Source: JAWWBL01 sp033720975
GTDB taxonomy: Bacteria > Actinomycetota > Acidimicrobiia > Spongiisociales > ZC4RG35
Assembly: GCA_033720975.1 (NCBI GenBank)
Contig: JAWWBL010000058.1
Span: 1-10,098, forward strand
Length of the DNA: 10,098 bases
Direction of reading: 5' to 3'
A model generated the notes under the pieces. That model saw only the letters and a program-made list of their open reading frames with translations, had not been told where the DNA came from and ran no database searches. The position numbers and the translations under genes are program-made. Of this stretch, positions 1-6,776 are shown in pieces (within the stretch, counting starts at the first letter, position 1; each line of letters starts with the position of its first letter).

Positions 1-72
1 CATCCCTTGATCCAGTCTCTGGAGCCCGGTGAGTCCTGGCGTTTCTGTTTCATCGATGAGGCTGTGTTCTGA
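1..72 (+). CDS. C-terminal end of a probable UBP-type zinc-finger protein (partial)
   Basis: Frame 1 is open from the first base and ends at TGA (70-72), giving the 23-residue tail HPLIQSLEPGESWRFCFIDE plus AVF. The pattern GHP-x-I/M-x-S-x-EPGE-x-W-x-x-CYVDE is what I recognise as the C-terminal end of small bacterial UBP-type (ubiquitin-hydrolase-like) zinc-finger proteins. In that family His and Cys residues bind zinc; here His1 and Cys16 of the fragment are candidates. Eukaryotic relatives recognise free C-terminal Gly-Gly tails; the bacterial role is not established. The stop codon overlaps the next ATG by one base (TGATG), which implies translational coupling to the flavoprotein gene. 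Only the tail is visible, so the family call rests on about 20 residues. The rest of the gene lies upstream of the window. Confidence 0.6.
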   Translation, partial: HPLIQSLEPGESWRFCFIDEAVF

Positions 73-1727
73 TGGCCGATTCCAAGCCGGTGATACTCGC
101 GGTCGACGACGAGCCCGAAGTACTCGCCGCCGTCCAACGGGACTTGCGAAAGCAATACGCCAAGGACTACCGGGTCGTCGGAGCCTCGAGCGGTCAGGAG
201 GCGATCGACACGATCAAGGATCTGGCGGTCCGAGATTCGCCACTGGCATTGATCGTGTCAGACCAGCGAATGCCCGGCATCAGCGGAGTCGATGTTCTGA
301 GGGAGTCGCTGGAGATCTTCCCGAGTGCAAAGAAGACCCTTCTCACGGCTTACGCCGACACCGACGTGGCCATCAGCGCGATAAATGACATCGGGCTCGA
401 CCAGTACATCATGAAGCCGTGGCATCCGCCGGAGGAGCATCTCTACCCAATCCTCGATGACCTTCTCAGCGACTGGCGCGCCGGCTACCGGCCTGACTTC
501 GAAGGCATACGTGTCGTAGGTACCGAGTGGTCGGCACCGACACACGAAATCAAGGCCTTCCTCGCCATGAACCAGATTCCCTACAGGGCCGTGACATTGG
601 GAATCGACGACGAGGCCGACGCGCTGATGAGCTCGGCGGGGGCTTCGCTGACGGATCTGCCGATGGTCCTTTTCACAGATGAGGAGCCTCTCTTGAAGCC
701 TGCCATCCCCGACCTGGCGGAGAGGGTGGGTCTGAGGACTCACGCCACCCAGCCTGCCTACGACGTAGCCATTGTGGGAGCGGGCCCTGCGGGTCTCGCT
801 GCTGCCGTCTACGGGGCCTCGGAGGGGTTGAAGGTGGTTCTCATCGAGGCCGAGGCACCTGGTGGACAGGCCGGGCAATCGTCACTGATCGAGAATTACC
901 TGGGGTTCCCCAGTGGTATCTCTGGCGCCGATCTGGCACGGCGGGCAGCGGCCCAGGCGAAGAAGTTCGGAGCCGAGATCCTGGTCCCAGCGAAGGTCAC
1001 GTCTGTCGATCGCAAAGACCCGTTCAAGATCCTCCATCTCGAAGACGGATCGGAGATCACAGCCAAGGCCTTGATCGTCACGAGCGGCGTCGAGTACCGG
1101 AGGCTCAGCGCCGAGGGGCTGGACAAATTGCTCGGAGTCGGGGTCTATTACGGAACCTCGAGGATCGAGGCGGAGTACCACCGCGACCAGCCGGTCTTCA
1201 TCGTCGGAGGGGGAAACTCGGCGGGACAGGCCGCGCTATTTCAAACCCGGTTCACCAACGACGTGACCATCGTGATTCGGAGCGCCGACCTATCCGCAAC
1301 CATGTCGCAGTATCTGATAGACAACCTCGAGGCAAATGAGGCCGTCAAGGTCATGCCGAGGACCCAGGTGCTCGAAGCCAGAGGAGAAACCCATCTCGAG
1401 TCCATCGTGTTGCGTGATCGGGACACCGAGGAGACACGAGAGGTCCCAGCAGGTGCGTTGTTCATCTTCATCGGTCAGACCGCACACACCGACTGGTTGT
1501 CCAATCTGGTCCAGACCGACGAAGCGGGGTTCGTCTACTCCGGCACAGACCTGGGCCCGCTCGAAGGCTGGACAGCAGACCGGGAGCCTTTCCTGCTCGA
1601 AGCTTCTGTGCCGGGTGTCTTTGTCGCCGGAGACGTTCGCCACGGATCGATTCGTCGCGTGGCAGGAGCTGTTGGAGAGGGATCGACCGCAATCAGGTTC
1701 GTCCATCAGCATCTGGCGAGCCTGTGA
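72..1727 (+). CDS. Receiver / glutaredoxin-like / thioredoxin-reductase-like fused flavoprotein
   Basis: A 551-residue cytoplasmic fusion. Residues 1-130 are a receiver domain with the full phosphorylation set: Asp12-Asp13, phospho-acceptor Asp64, Thr92 and Lys115. Residues about 146-222 look like a glutaredoxin fold with a cis-Pro at 197, but the CPYC position reads W-S-A-P-T-H (153-158). Residues 230-551 are a thioredoxin-reductase-like FAD/NAD(P)H module: FAD motif GAGPAG at 236-241, nucleotide motif GGGNSA at 379-384, C-terminal FAD motif AGD near 519-521. The redox CxxC of thioredoxin reductase is replaced by G-T-S-R (361-364), and the whole protein contains no cysteine. It belongs to the family databases name fused response regulator/thioredoxin-disulfide reductase, so disulfide reduction is doubtful; a flavin-dependent NAD(P)H oxidase or reductase is more likely. 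The start is ATG with GAGG ten bases upstream (58-61). It overlaps the kinase gene by GTGA, and that kinase is the obvious phosphodonor. Confidence 0.88.
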   Translation: MADSKPVILAVDDEPEVLAAVQRDLRKQYAKDYRVVGASSGQEAIDTIKDLAVRDSPLALIVSDQRMPGISGVDVLRESLEIFPSAKKTLLTAYADTDVAISAINDIGLDQYIMKPWHPPEEHLYPILDDLLSDWRAGYRPDFEGIRVVGTEWSAPTHEIKAFLAMNQIPYRAVTLGIDDEADALMSSAGASLTDLPMVLFTDEEPLLKPAIPDLAERVGLRTHATQPAYDVAIVGAGPAGLAAAVYGASEGLKVVLIEAEAPGGQAGQSSLIENYLGFPSGISGADLARRAAAQAKKFGAEILVPAKVTSVDRKDPFKILHLEDGSEITAKALIVTSGVEYRRLSAEGLDKLLGVGVYYGTSRIEAEYHRDQPVFIVGGGNSAGQAALFQTRFTNDVTIVIRSADLSATMSQYLIDNLEANEAVKVMPRTQVLEARGETHLESIVLRDRDTEETREVPAGALFIFIGQTAHTDWLSNLVQTDEAGFVYSGTDLGPLEGWTADREPFLLEASVPGVFVAGDVRHGSIRRVAGAVGEGSTAIRFVHQHLASL

Positions 1728-3082
1728 CGGCGACGAAGGACATCCTCAGGGGAATCACCTATTTCGCCGATCTCCCCGACGACATCCTCGACGACGTGTG
1801 TGCTTCCTCTGAACAGCTCGATATCGAGCCAGGGACTGTGATCATCACCGAAGGGAGCGCGTCCGAGGAGATGTACGTGCTCGTCGAAGGGGAGCTGACT
1901 GTCACCAAGGACACCGCTTCGGTCAAGTCGGTGGTTCTGGCACGGATCGCTCCAGGAGCCGTCGTAGGCGAAATCGCACTCCTCGACGGAGCACCTCGTA
2001 CGGCCACTGTCGCCGCCACTCTCCCCTCCAAAGTGATCCGGGTCCCTGCTCAGGCCTTTGAGCGTCTGCTGAGCGACGCGGGGGTCGTGCGCCGCATGTT
2101 CCAGACCGTGACCGCTCGGCTACGGGGGATCGAGGACACTGTCCGCCACGAGGAGCGAATGGCTGCTCTCGGCCGGATGGCCGCCCAACTCATGCATGAG
2201 CTGAACAACCCGGCCGCTGCGGTGGGTCGCAGCACGCGAGAGCTCCAGGAGGTCTACGCCCAATTGAGCGACGAGGCGGATGCGCTCTCCACGGCGCTGG
2301 GGACCGGTGTTGAGCTGGTCCATCCCGAGCCACCGGAACGGATGAGCCCTCTCGAGCGCAGCGACGCCGAGGACTCGGTGGCCCTCTGGCTGGATGACCG
2401 GGGCCTCGACGACGCTTGGGACCTGGCTCCCGGTCTCGTTGCGGCTGGATGGACGGCAGACCTGCTGGCGAAAACGCTCGACGCGGCTGAAGAGCAGTCG
2501 GTTCCCCACTGGGCGCGATGGATCGCTCTTCGAGCCACGGCCGAGCAGCTGATCGGAGAGATATCCGTGGCGGCTGGACGGGTCTCAGAACTGGTCCGCA
2601 TCGTCAAGGAGTACTCCTATCTCGATCAGGCGCCGATCCAGGAGATGAACCCGACGGCTGGGATCGATGACACCCTGGTGCTCCTCAAACACAAGCTAAA
2701 GGAAATCGAGGTTGTCACCGATTTCCCGGATGACCTCAACATGGTCGAGGCGCCAGGTCGGGACCTGAATCAGGTTTGGACCAACCTCATCGACAACGCC
2801 GCGGACGCCATGGACGGCGGGGGAACACTGACGATCAAAGCCAGGAACGTTGGAGATGTGGTCCGCGTCACCGTCGCAGACACAGGCGCCGGAATGCCTG
2901 AAGATGTCGCCGCCCGGATATTCGACCCTTTCTTCACCACAAAGGAGCCCGGTAAGGGCACCGGGCTCGGGCTACACACCGTTCACACGATCGTCACCCG
3001 AATCGGCGGCGAGATAACTGTCGACTCAGGGCCTGATGGGACCACCTTCACGGTCGATTTGCCGGTGGCGAAACCGAACTGA
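1724..3082 (+). CDS. Soluble sensor histidine kinase with cyclic-nucleotide-binding domain
   Basis: A 452-residue protein with no signal peptide or membrane segment. Residues 1-125 form a Crp-like cyclic-nucleotide-binding domain; the phosphate-binding cassette VGEIALLDGAPRTATV retains Glu83 and Arg92, the residues that normally hold the cyclic phosphate, so ligand binding is plausible. A helical linker leads to the H-box HELNNP with phospho-acceptor His158. The ATPase domain shows the N-box (Asn349 to Asn358), G1 DTGAGMP at 386, F-box FDPFFTTK and G2 GKGTGLGL at 410-417, so catalysis should be intact. His158 and the N-box are about 190 residues apart, longer than usual. The second dimerisation helix seems to lie near 275-300, leaving an insert of roughly 90 residues. 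The start is GTG inside the previous gene's stop (GTGA overlap). Inference: it phosphorylates Asp64 of the neighbouring flavoprotein in response to cAMP, cGMP or a related ligand. Confidence 0.9.
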   Translation: MTATKDILRGITYFADLPDDILDDVCASSEQLDIEPGTVIITEGSASEEMYVLVEGELTVTKDTASVKSVVLARIAPGAVVGEIALLDGAPRTATVAATLPSKVIRVPAQAFERLLSDAGVVRRMFQTVTARLRGIEDTVRHEERMAALGRMAAQLMHELNNPAAAVGRSTRELQEVYAQLSDEADALSTALGTGVELVHPEPPERMSPLERSDAEDSVALWLDDRGLDDAWDLAPGLVAAGWTADLLAKTLDAAEEQSVPHWARWIALRATAEQLIGEISVAAGRVSELVRIVKEYSYLDQAPIQEMNPTAGIDDTLVLLKHKLKEIEVVTDFPDDLNMVEAPGRDLNQVWTNLIDNAADAMDGGGTLTIKARNVGDVVRVTVADTGAGMPEDVAARIFDPFFTTKEPGKGTGLGLHTVHTIVTRIGGEITVDSGPDGTTFTVDLPVAKPN

Positions 3083-3099
3083 GTCCGACTTGCCGAGTC

Positions 3100-3954
3100 T
3101 CAGGGTCTTCGGAAAGAGCTCTTAGACCTCGCCACCAGGACGTCGCAAGGCGCGGTGGTGAGCAATCCCTCGGCCACCGTGCCGAGCAGCACCATCTGAG
3201 TGGCGGTCGCGCCTCGGCTTCCCACCACCAGCAGATCGGCGCCCCGCCGTCTCACGATCTCATCGGCAGTCTCAGTGGGAGGGCCATCGGCTACCAGGGT
3301 TTTCACCCGGCCGGACCACTCTGACACAAACTCGTTCATGCGGTCTCGTGCCGCCTCGAGCCTCAGCCCCCTGGATGCCATCACCTCCTCATCGAAGAGC
3401 CCAGCGCTGGAAAGCATTGGGTCGAACCTCGACGGCAGCGAGTAGAGCACCGTTATATCGGCATCGGGGAACAATTCGAGTGCTCGAACGACCGTGACCT
3501 TGGAGGCGTCAGAGAAGTCCACCGCCGCGACGACTCGTCGATACGGGACTCGCGGCTGGCGCCTGACGATGAGCGTGTCTGTGACAGCCTTGCGCGCCAC
3601 ACGCCGGGCCACGGGGCCGGCGGTGAAGGCGTCGACTGTCGATGAGCCAACCACGACAAGGTCAGCCTTCTTCGCCCGCGCCGTCAGTTCCCACGAAGGC
3701 GAGCCCTTGACTACCTCGAGATCGACGCTGACATTGGTCCTCTCCTGGCACCAGGCGGCAAGCTTTTCAGCCTGTTCCAGCTGGTGCTCTCGCATGAGCC
3801 TGGCCAGACTCGGGGCGATCATCGCCTCACCGACGGGCTCCAGAACGTGGACGAGCCTCAGGTCCGCGTTGATGCTCTCAGCGACAATTCTCGACCGGTC
3901 GGCTACACGCCGGCCCATCGCTGTCAGATCAACCCCCGCTACAACCGCCCGCAC
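3100..3954 (-). CDS. Tandem-domain universal stress protein (UspA family)
   Basis: A 284-residue protein of two UspA domains (about 1-138 and 139-284), each beginning with a beta strand ending in Asp: VVAGVD (4-9) and VVAAVDFSD (141-149). The second domain keeps the ATP-binding signature G-x2-G-x9-G-T: Gly245, Gly248, Gly258, Thr259. In the first domain the equivalent region GSSTVDAFTAG (from residue 103) lacks the second Gly at the right spacing, so it probably binds nucleotide poorly. USPs of this kind act in the cytoplasm in stress or dormancy survival; the target is unknown. The GTG start is chosen because AAGGA lies nine bases upstream and the USP homology begins exactly there; the open frame runs further upstream to 4377 only as antisense to aat coding sequence. 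It lies 29 bases downstream of aat, likely co-transcribed, and converges on the kinase gene with a 17-base gap. Confidence 0.88.
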   Translation of the reverse strand: MRAVVAGVDLTAMGRRVADRSRIVAESINADLRLVHVLEPVGEAMIAPSLARLMREHQLEQAEKLAAWCQERTNVSVDLEVVKGSPSWELTARAKKADLVVVGSSTVDAFTAGPVARRVARKAVTDTLIVRRQPRVPYRRVVAAVDFSDASKVTVVRALELFPDADITVLYSLPSRFDPMLSSAGLFDEEVMASRGLRLEAARDRMNEFVSEWSGRVKTLVADGPPTETADEIVRRRGADLLVVGSRGATATQMVLLGTVAEGLLTTAPCDVLVARSKSSFRRP

Positions 3955-3963
3955 CGAACCGCT

Positions 3964-3968
3964 TCCTT
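3964..3968 (-). promoter_or_regulatory. Ribosome binding site deciding the USP start
   Basis: The minus strand reads AAGGA here, nine bases before the GTG at 3954. It is the best Shine-Dalgarno match in the aat-USP gap and supports a short 284-residue protein over a 425-residue open frame. Confidence 0.6.
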
Positions 3969-3983
3969 GGCACGGCGGCGACT

Positions 3984-4661
3984 CTAACCAGACAGTGAGC
4001 CGGGAGAGTTTGAGAACGGCCCGTCCAGCTCGAGCGCGGCAGCCAACATGATCAGATATCGGAGCCGGCCGACGACACGGCCGCCCATCGATTCGAGGTG
4101 TGGGGTGAGCCACTGGACGTCGAGCAGCGTCCCACCGCCCTCGCTCATGACGGACACGAGATGTACCAGCGCTACCTTCGATGCGTCCCGGGCCCGATGA
4201 AACATCGACTCCCCCGCGAACAAACCTCCGATGGCCACCCCGTACAGGCCCCCAGCAAGGTTGCCTTCTGAGTCCCAGACCTCGATCGAATGGGCCCAGC
4301 CGAGACGATGCAACTGTGTGTACGCGTCGACGAAATCCGGCGTGATCCATGAGTCCGGTCGGTCGGGGTCGGCGCACCCTTCGATGACCCCATCAAAATC
4401 ACGGTCCACCGAGACCGTGTATCGACGGCACGATTGTCGGAGAGATCGGCTCACCCGCAACTCCGCGAGGGGAAGGATTGCACGCTCAACCGGCGACCAC
4501 CACCCAAGCTGCCCGTCGGGAAGCATCATCGGGAACATCCCGCGTCGATAAGCCTGCAGAAGCGTGCCAGGCGCCAAGTCCGCGCCCACTGCCACCACGT
4601 CACCCTCTGCGGCCAGCGGATCGGGAAGCTCGAAGTGTGAATGTGATGGCTCGATGGGCAT
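3984..4661 (-). CDS. aat: Leucyl/phenylalanyl-tRNA-protein transferase
   Basis: A 225-residue cytoplasmic enzyme, the usual Aat length. It transfers Leu or Phe from aminoacyl-tRNA to proteins with N-terminal Arg or Lys, creating primary N-degrons that ClpS delivers to ClpAP-type proteases. Visible family motifs are AYRRGMFP (37-44), GWWSP (53-57), GGLYGVAIGGLFAGESMFH (137-155, the most diagnostic block) and DVQWLTPHL (181-189). The usual WWSPDPR is WWSPVER here and FPWF is FPMM, modest departures at otherwise conserved spots. ATG at 4661 was chosen because the conserved N-terminus (LPDP, then GxGxDLxPxxLLxAYRRGxFP) starts just after it, with GGGAG and a G-run upstream on the minus strand. Residues that could be added by starting further upstream, to 5099, are antisense to the quinone-reductase gene. 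It is probably the first gene of an aat-USP unit and is divergent from the gene at 4713. Confidence 0.93.
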   Translation of the reverse strand: MPIEPSHSHFELPDPLAAEGDVVAVGADLAPGTLLQAYRRGMFPMMLPDGQLGWWSPVERAILPLAELRVSRSLRQSCRRYTVSVDRDFDGVIEGCADPDRPDSWITPDFVDAYTQLHRLGWAHSIEVWDSEGNLAGGLYGVAIGGLFAGESMFHRARDASKVALVHLVSVMSEGGGTLLDVQWLTPHLESMGGRVVGRLRYLIMLAAALELDGPFSNSPGSLSG

Positions 4662-4712
4662 CGCCCCCCGATTCTCCCAAAGCCGCCGATCGTGTGTTGC
4701 CGATAGGCTGCG
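4662..4712. promoter_or_regulatory. Divergent promoter region between aat and the quinone-reductase gene
   Basis: Only 51 bases separate the two divergent starts, so both promoters must sit here or inside the opposite gene. On the + strand TAGGCT (4704-4709) fits a TAnnnT -10 element three bases before ATG 4713, which would give a leaderless or nearly leaderless mRNA. No convincing -35 hexamer is seen, and no clear -10 for aat on the minus strand. No operator-like palindrome is visible. Confidence 0.35.
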
Positions 4713-5687
4713 ATGATGCGAGCACTCGTTTGCGAAGACTACGGGGGCATCGAGGCACTCCGGGTTGGCGAGTTGCCCGACCCCCACCCTGGGCCGGGAT
4801 CCGCCCTGATCGAAGTGGAGTCCGTAGCAGTCAACTTCGCCGACACCCTCATGGTCCAAGGCGAGTACCAATTCCGCCCGGAACCTCCGTTCGCCCCCGG
4901 ATATGAAGTGGCCGGAACGGTGGTCGTGTCCAATCAGGCGAGCGGGTTTGCGCCGGGAGATCGGGTCTGCGGGTTCCTCATGCACGGTGGAATGGCTGAG
5001 CGCGCCGTGGTGAGCGAATCCAACATGAGCCATCTCCCGGATGGTGTCTCCTCCGACGCGGGCGCAGTGATCCCAGGCACCTACGGAACCTCCTATCACG
5101 CCCTATCCGATCGTGCAGGCCTGAGAGAGGGCGAGACCCTCCTCGTGCTGGGAGCTTCGGGCGGTGTCGGGATGGCGGCAGTTCAGTTGGGGCGGATCAT
5201 GGGGGCCCACGTCATCGCGGCCGTCTCTTCGGCCGAGAAGGCCCAGGCCGTGTTGGAGGCAGGAGCCCATAGCGTGATCCGCTACGACCAGACACCAATT
5301 CGTGATGGCATCTCCGAGACCACTGATGGTGGTGGTGTCGACGTGGTTTACGACCCTGTGGGCGGGGAGGTCACCGAACCCTCACTGCGTTCAACCAAGT
5401 GGGGAGGGCGTTACCTTGTTATCGGCTTCGCCGCCGGGGGCATACCGGCGATCCCTCTGAACCTACCCCTGCTCAAGGGAAACTCCATCATCGGCGTTTT
5501 CTGGGGTCGCTTCACGATGGAGGAGCCCGAAAGTCACAAAGCGAATCAGAGGCAACTCGTCGACTGGGTGAATGACGGTGTCCTCGCACCCGTCATTCAA
5601 CGCAAGTTCAGCCTCGACGACGGAGCCGCTGCGCTCGGCTGGGTTGCGGACCGGAAGGCGGTCGGACGGGTGGTCATCAACCCGTAG
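4713..5687 (+). CDS. Zinc-independent NAD(P)H:quinone oxidoreductase-like MDR protein
   Basis: A 324-residue medium-chain dehydrogenase/reductase. The N-terminal GroES-like domain (about 1-120) contains VNFADTLMVQGEYQ and PGYEVAGTV, typical of quinone oxidoreductases, and lacks the Cys/His/Glu zinc ligands of alcohol dehydrogenases. The Rossmann domain carries GASGGVG at 147-153, the A-x-x-G-x-x-G nucleotide loop seen in NADPH-using members. The family reduces quinones, enones or acyl-CoA-type substrates with NAD(P)H in the cytoplasm; the real substrate cannot be read from sequence. Two consecutive ATG codons (4713 and 4716) could start translation, with no real Shine-Dalgarno upstream, consistent with leaderless expression. 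It is transcribed alone, divergent from aat, and is followed by a GC-rich hairpin and the ABC operon 63 bases downstream. Confidence 0.88.
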   Translation: MMRALVCEDYGGIEALRVGELPDPHPGPGSALIEVESVAVNFADTLMVQGEYQFRPEPPFAPGYEVAGTVVVSNQASGFAPGDRVCGFLMHGGMAERAVVSESNMSHLPDGVSSDAGAVIPGTYGTSYHALSDRAGLREGETLLVLGASGGVGMAAVQLGRIMGAHVIAAVSSAEKAQAVLEAGAHSVIRYDQTPIRDGISETTDGGGVDVVYDPVGGEVTEPSLRSTKWGGRYLVIGFAAGGIPAIPLNLPLLKGNSIIGVFWGRFTMEEPESHKANQRQLVDWVNDGVLAPVIQRKFSLDDGAAALGWVADRKAVGRVVINP

Positions 5688-5700
5688 GCCCCGAGGGGCC
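5687..5700 (+). terminator. GC-rich hairpin after the quinone-reductase gene, possible terminator
   Basis: GGCCCCGAGGGGCC starts on the last base of the stop codon and can fold as a five-pair GC stem with loop CGAG. No T-run follows (the next bases are CCTTGAAA), so it is a weak intrinsic terminator candidate at best. Its position between two transcription units is the main support. Confidence 0.3.
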
Positions 5701-5750
5701 CCTTGAAACCCGGGACATAAAGCCCATCGGCATGGCACACTGCTGCATCC

Positions 5751-6776
5751 GTGGAATACCCCGTTGTTCTTGACGCGCTCACCAAGACCTTCAAGGTCCC
5801 CGTCCGAGAAGCCGGCCTGCGCCAGTCGATGCGGAGCCTGTTCAGGCGAGAGTTCAACAATGTCGAGGCCGTAAAGCAGATCTCGTTCACGCTCGATCCC
5901 GGCGAGATAGTGGGATTCCTCGGCCCGAACGGCGCCGGTAAGACGACGACGATAAAGATGCTGACAGGCCTGCTGTATCCCACCGATGGTGACGCACGGG
6001 TTCTAGGCCACCAGCCCTGGCGCCGGGAGAAGGAGCTGCTGAGACGGATCGCTCTGGTTATGGGTCAGCGAAACAACCTCCAATGGGACCTTCCCGCTGC
6101 CGACTCTTTCGAGTTGAACAGGGCGATCTATGGAGTGCCCGCTGACGTCTTCGAGCAACGCAAGAACGAGTACGTGGAGATCCTCGATGTGGGCGACCTC
6201 GTCGTGAAGCCGGTTCGAAACCTCTCCCTGGGGGAGAGGATGAAGATGGAGATAGTCGCCTCTCTCCTCCATGGCCCGGAGATCCTGTTCCTCGACGAAC
6301 CGACGATCGGGCTCGACGTGTCGATGCAGAGACGACTGCGTCAGTTCGTGCTCGACTACAACAAAGAGACCGGAGCCACCGTGTTGCTCACCAGTCACTA
6401 CATGTCCGATGTCCAGGCCATGGCCGACCGGGTGATCGTGATCGACCACGGTTCGATTCTCTACGACGGCCTCCTCAGTGGGCTCTCCGAGAGGTTCTCC
6501 ACGCACAAGACTGTTCGGGTGGAAGCGTCTGACCTTCCCGCCGACCTGAGTGCGTTTGGGCGTGTCCTTGAGAGAAGTCCGGCCCGCACCACGCTCGAAG
6601 TTGAGAGGGACTCAGTCTCGTCCGTTGCCGCAGAGTTGCTGAGAGTTGCCACCGTCACCGACCTTTCGATCGAGGAGCCTCCGCTCGAAGACGTCATCGA
6701 CCGCGTGTTCAGCGAGAAACGCCCCAACGAGGTGCCGAGCGGAGGCCAAGAGGCGCATGACGCGGCCGCGCGCTGA
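5751..6776 (+). CDS. ABC-2 exporter ATP-binding protein (COG4586-like)
   Basis: A 341-residue ATPase subunit. Walker A GPNGAGKTT at 58-66, Q-loop in VMGQRNNLQWDLP, signature LSLGE at 158-162 (in place of LSGGQ), Walker B ILFLDEPTIGLD with Asp182-Glu183, and H-loop His216 are all present, so ATP hydrolysis should be intact. The signature variant, the QRNNLQWDLP Q-loop and the long N-terminal segment before the core fit the COG4586 group, partners of COG4587/COG3694 permeases, which includes the cyanobacterial viologen exporter ATPase. The last 110 residues are a C-terminal extension typical of ABC-2 ATPases. The GTG start has no Shine-Dalgarno; CACACT (5736-5741) is a weak -10 candidate for a leaderless mRNA. 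The 3' end overlaps the first permease gene by 20 bases, so the three genes form one operon. Substrate unknown; export direction is inferred from the ABC-2 class. Confidence 0.92.
   Translation: MEYPVVLDALTKTFKVPVREAGLRQSMRSLFRREFNNVEAVKQISFTLDPGEIVGFLGPNGAGKTTTIKMLTGLLYPTDGDARVLGHQPWRREKELLRRIALVMGQRNNLQWDLPAADSFELNRAIYGVPADVFEQRKNEYVEILDVGDLVVKPVRNLSLGERMKMEIVASLLHGPEILFLDEPTIGLDVSMQRRLRQFVLDYNKETGATVLLTSHYMSDVQAMADRVIVIDHGSILYDGLLSGLSERFSTHKTVRVEASDLPADLSAFGRVLERSPARTTLEVERDSVSSVAAELLRVATVTDLSIEEPPLEDVIDRVFSEKRPNEVPSGGQEAHDAAAR

Noticed and set aside
258..878. 206-codon minus-strand open frame inside the flavoprotein gene
   Set aside because: No recognisable domain and fully antisense to a gene with clear motifs; a high-GC shadow frame.
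3083..3110. Possible bidirectional terminator between the convergent kinase and USP genes
   Set aside because: Only a four-pair stem (GACT/AGTC) is visible and there is no T-run; not enough to call.
3955..4377. Minus-strand open frame extending the USP gene upstream by 141 codons
   Set aside because: The extra residues are Arg/Pro/Gly-rich, lie over the aat coding sequence in another frame, and an RBS plus GTG at 3954 marks the true start.
4662..5099. Upstream extension of aat to 5099 on the minus strand
   Set aside because: It is antisense to the quinone-reductase N-terminus; the Aat family begins near ATG 4661.
5703..5731. TTGAAA as a -35 element for the ABC operon
   Set aside because: At 16-19 base spacing there is no acceptable -10 hexamer.
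6646..6756. Longer start for permease 1 at ATG 6646
   Set aside because: It would overlap the ATPase gene by 131 bases and adds a Ser/Arg-rich tail unlike the family; ATG 6757 has Shine-Dalgarno sequences.
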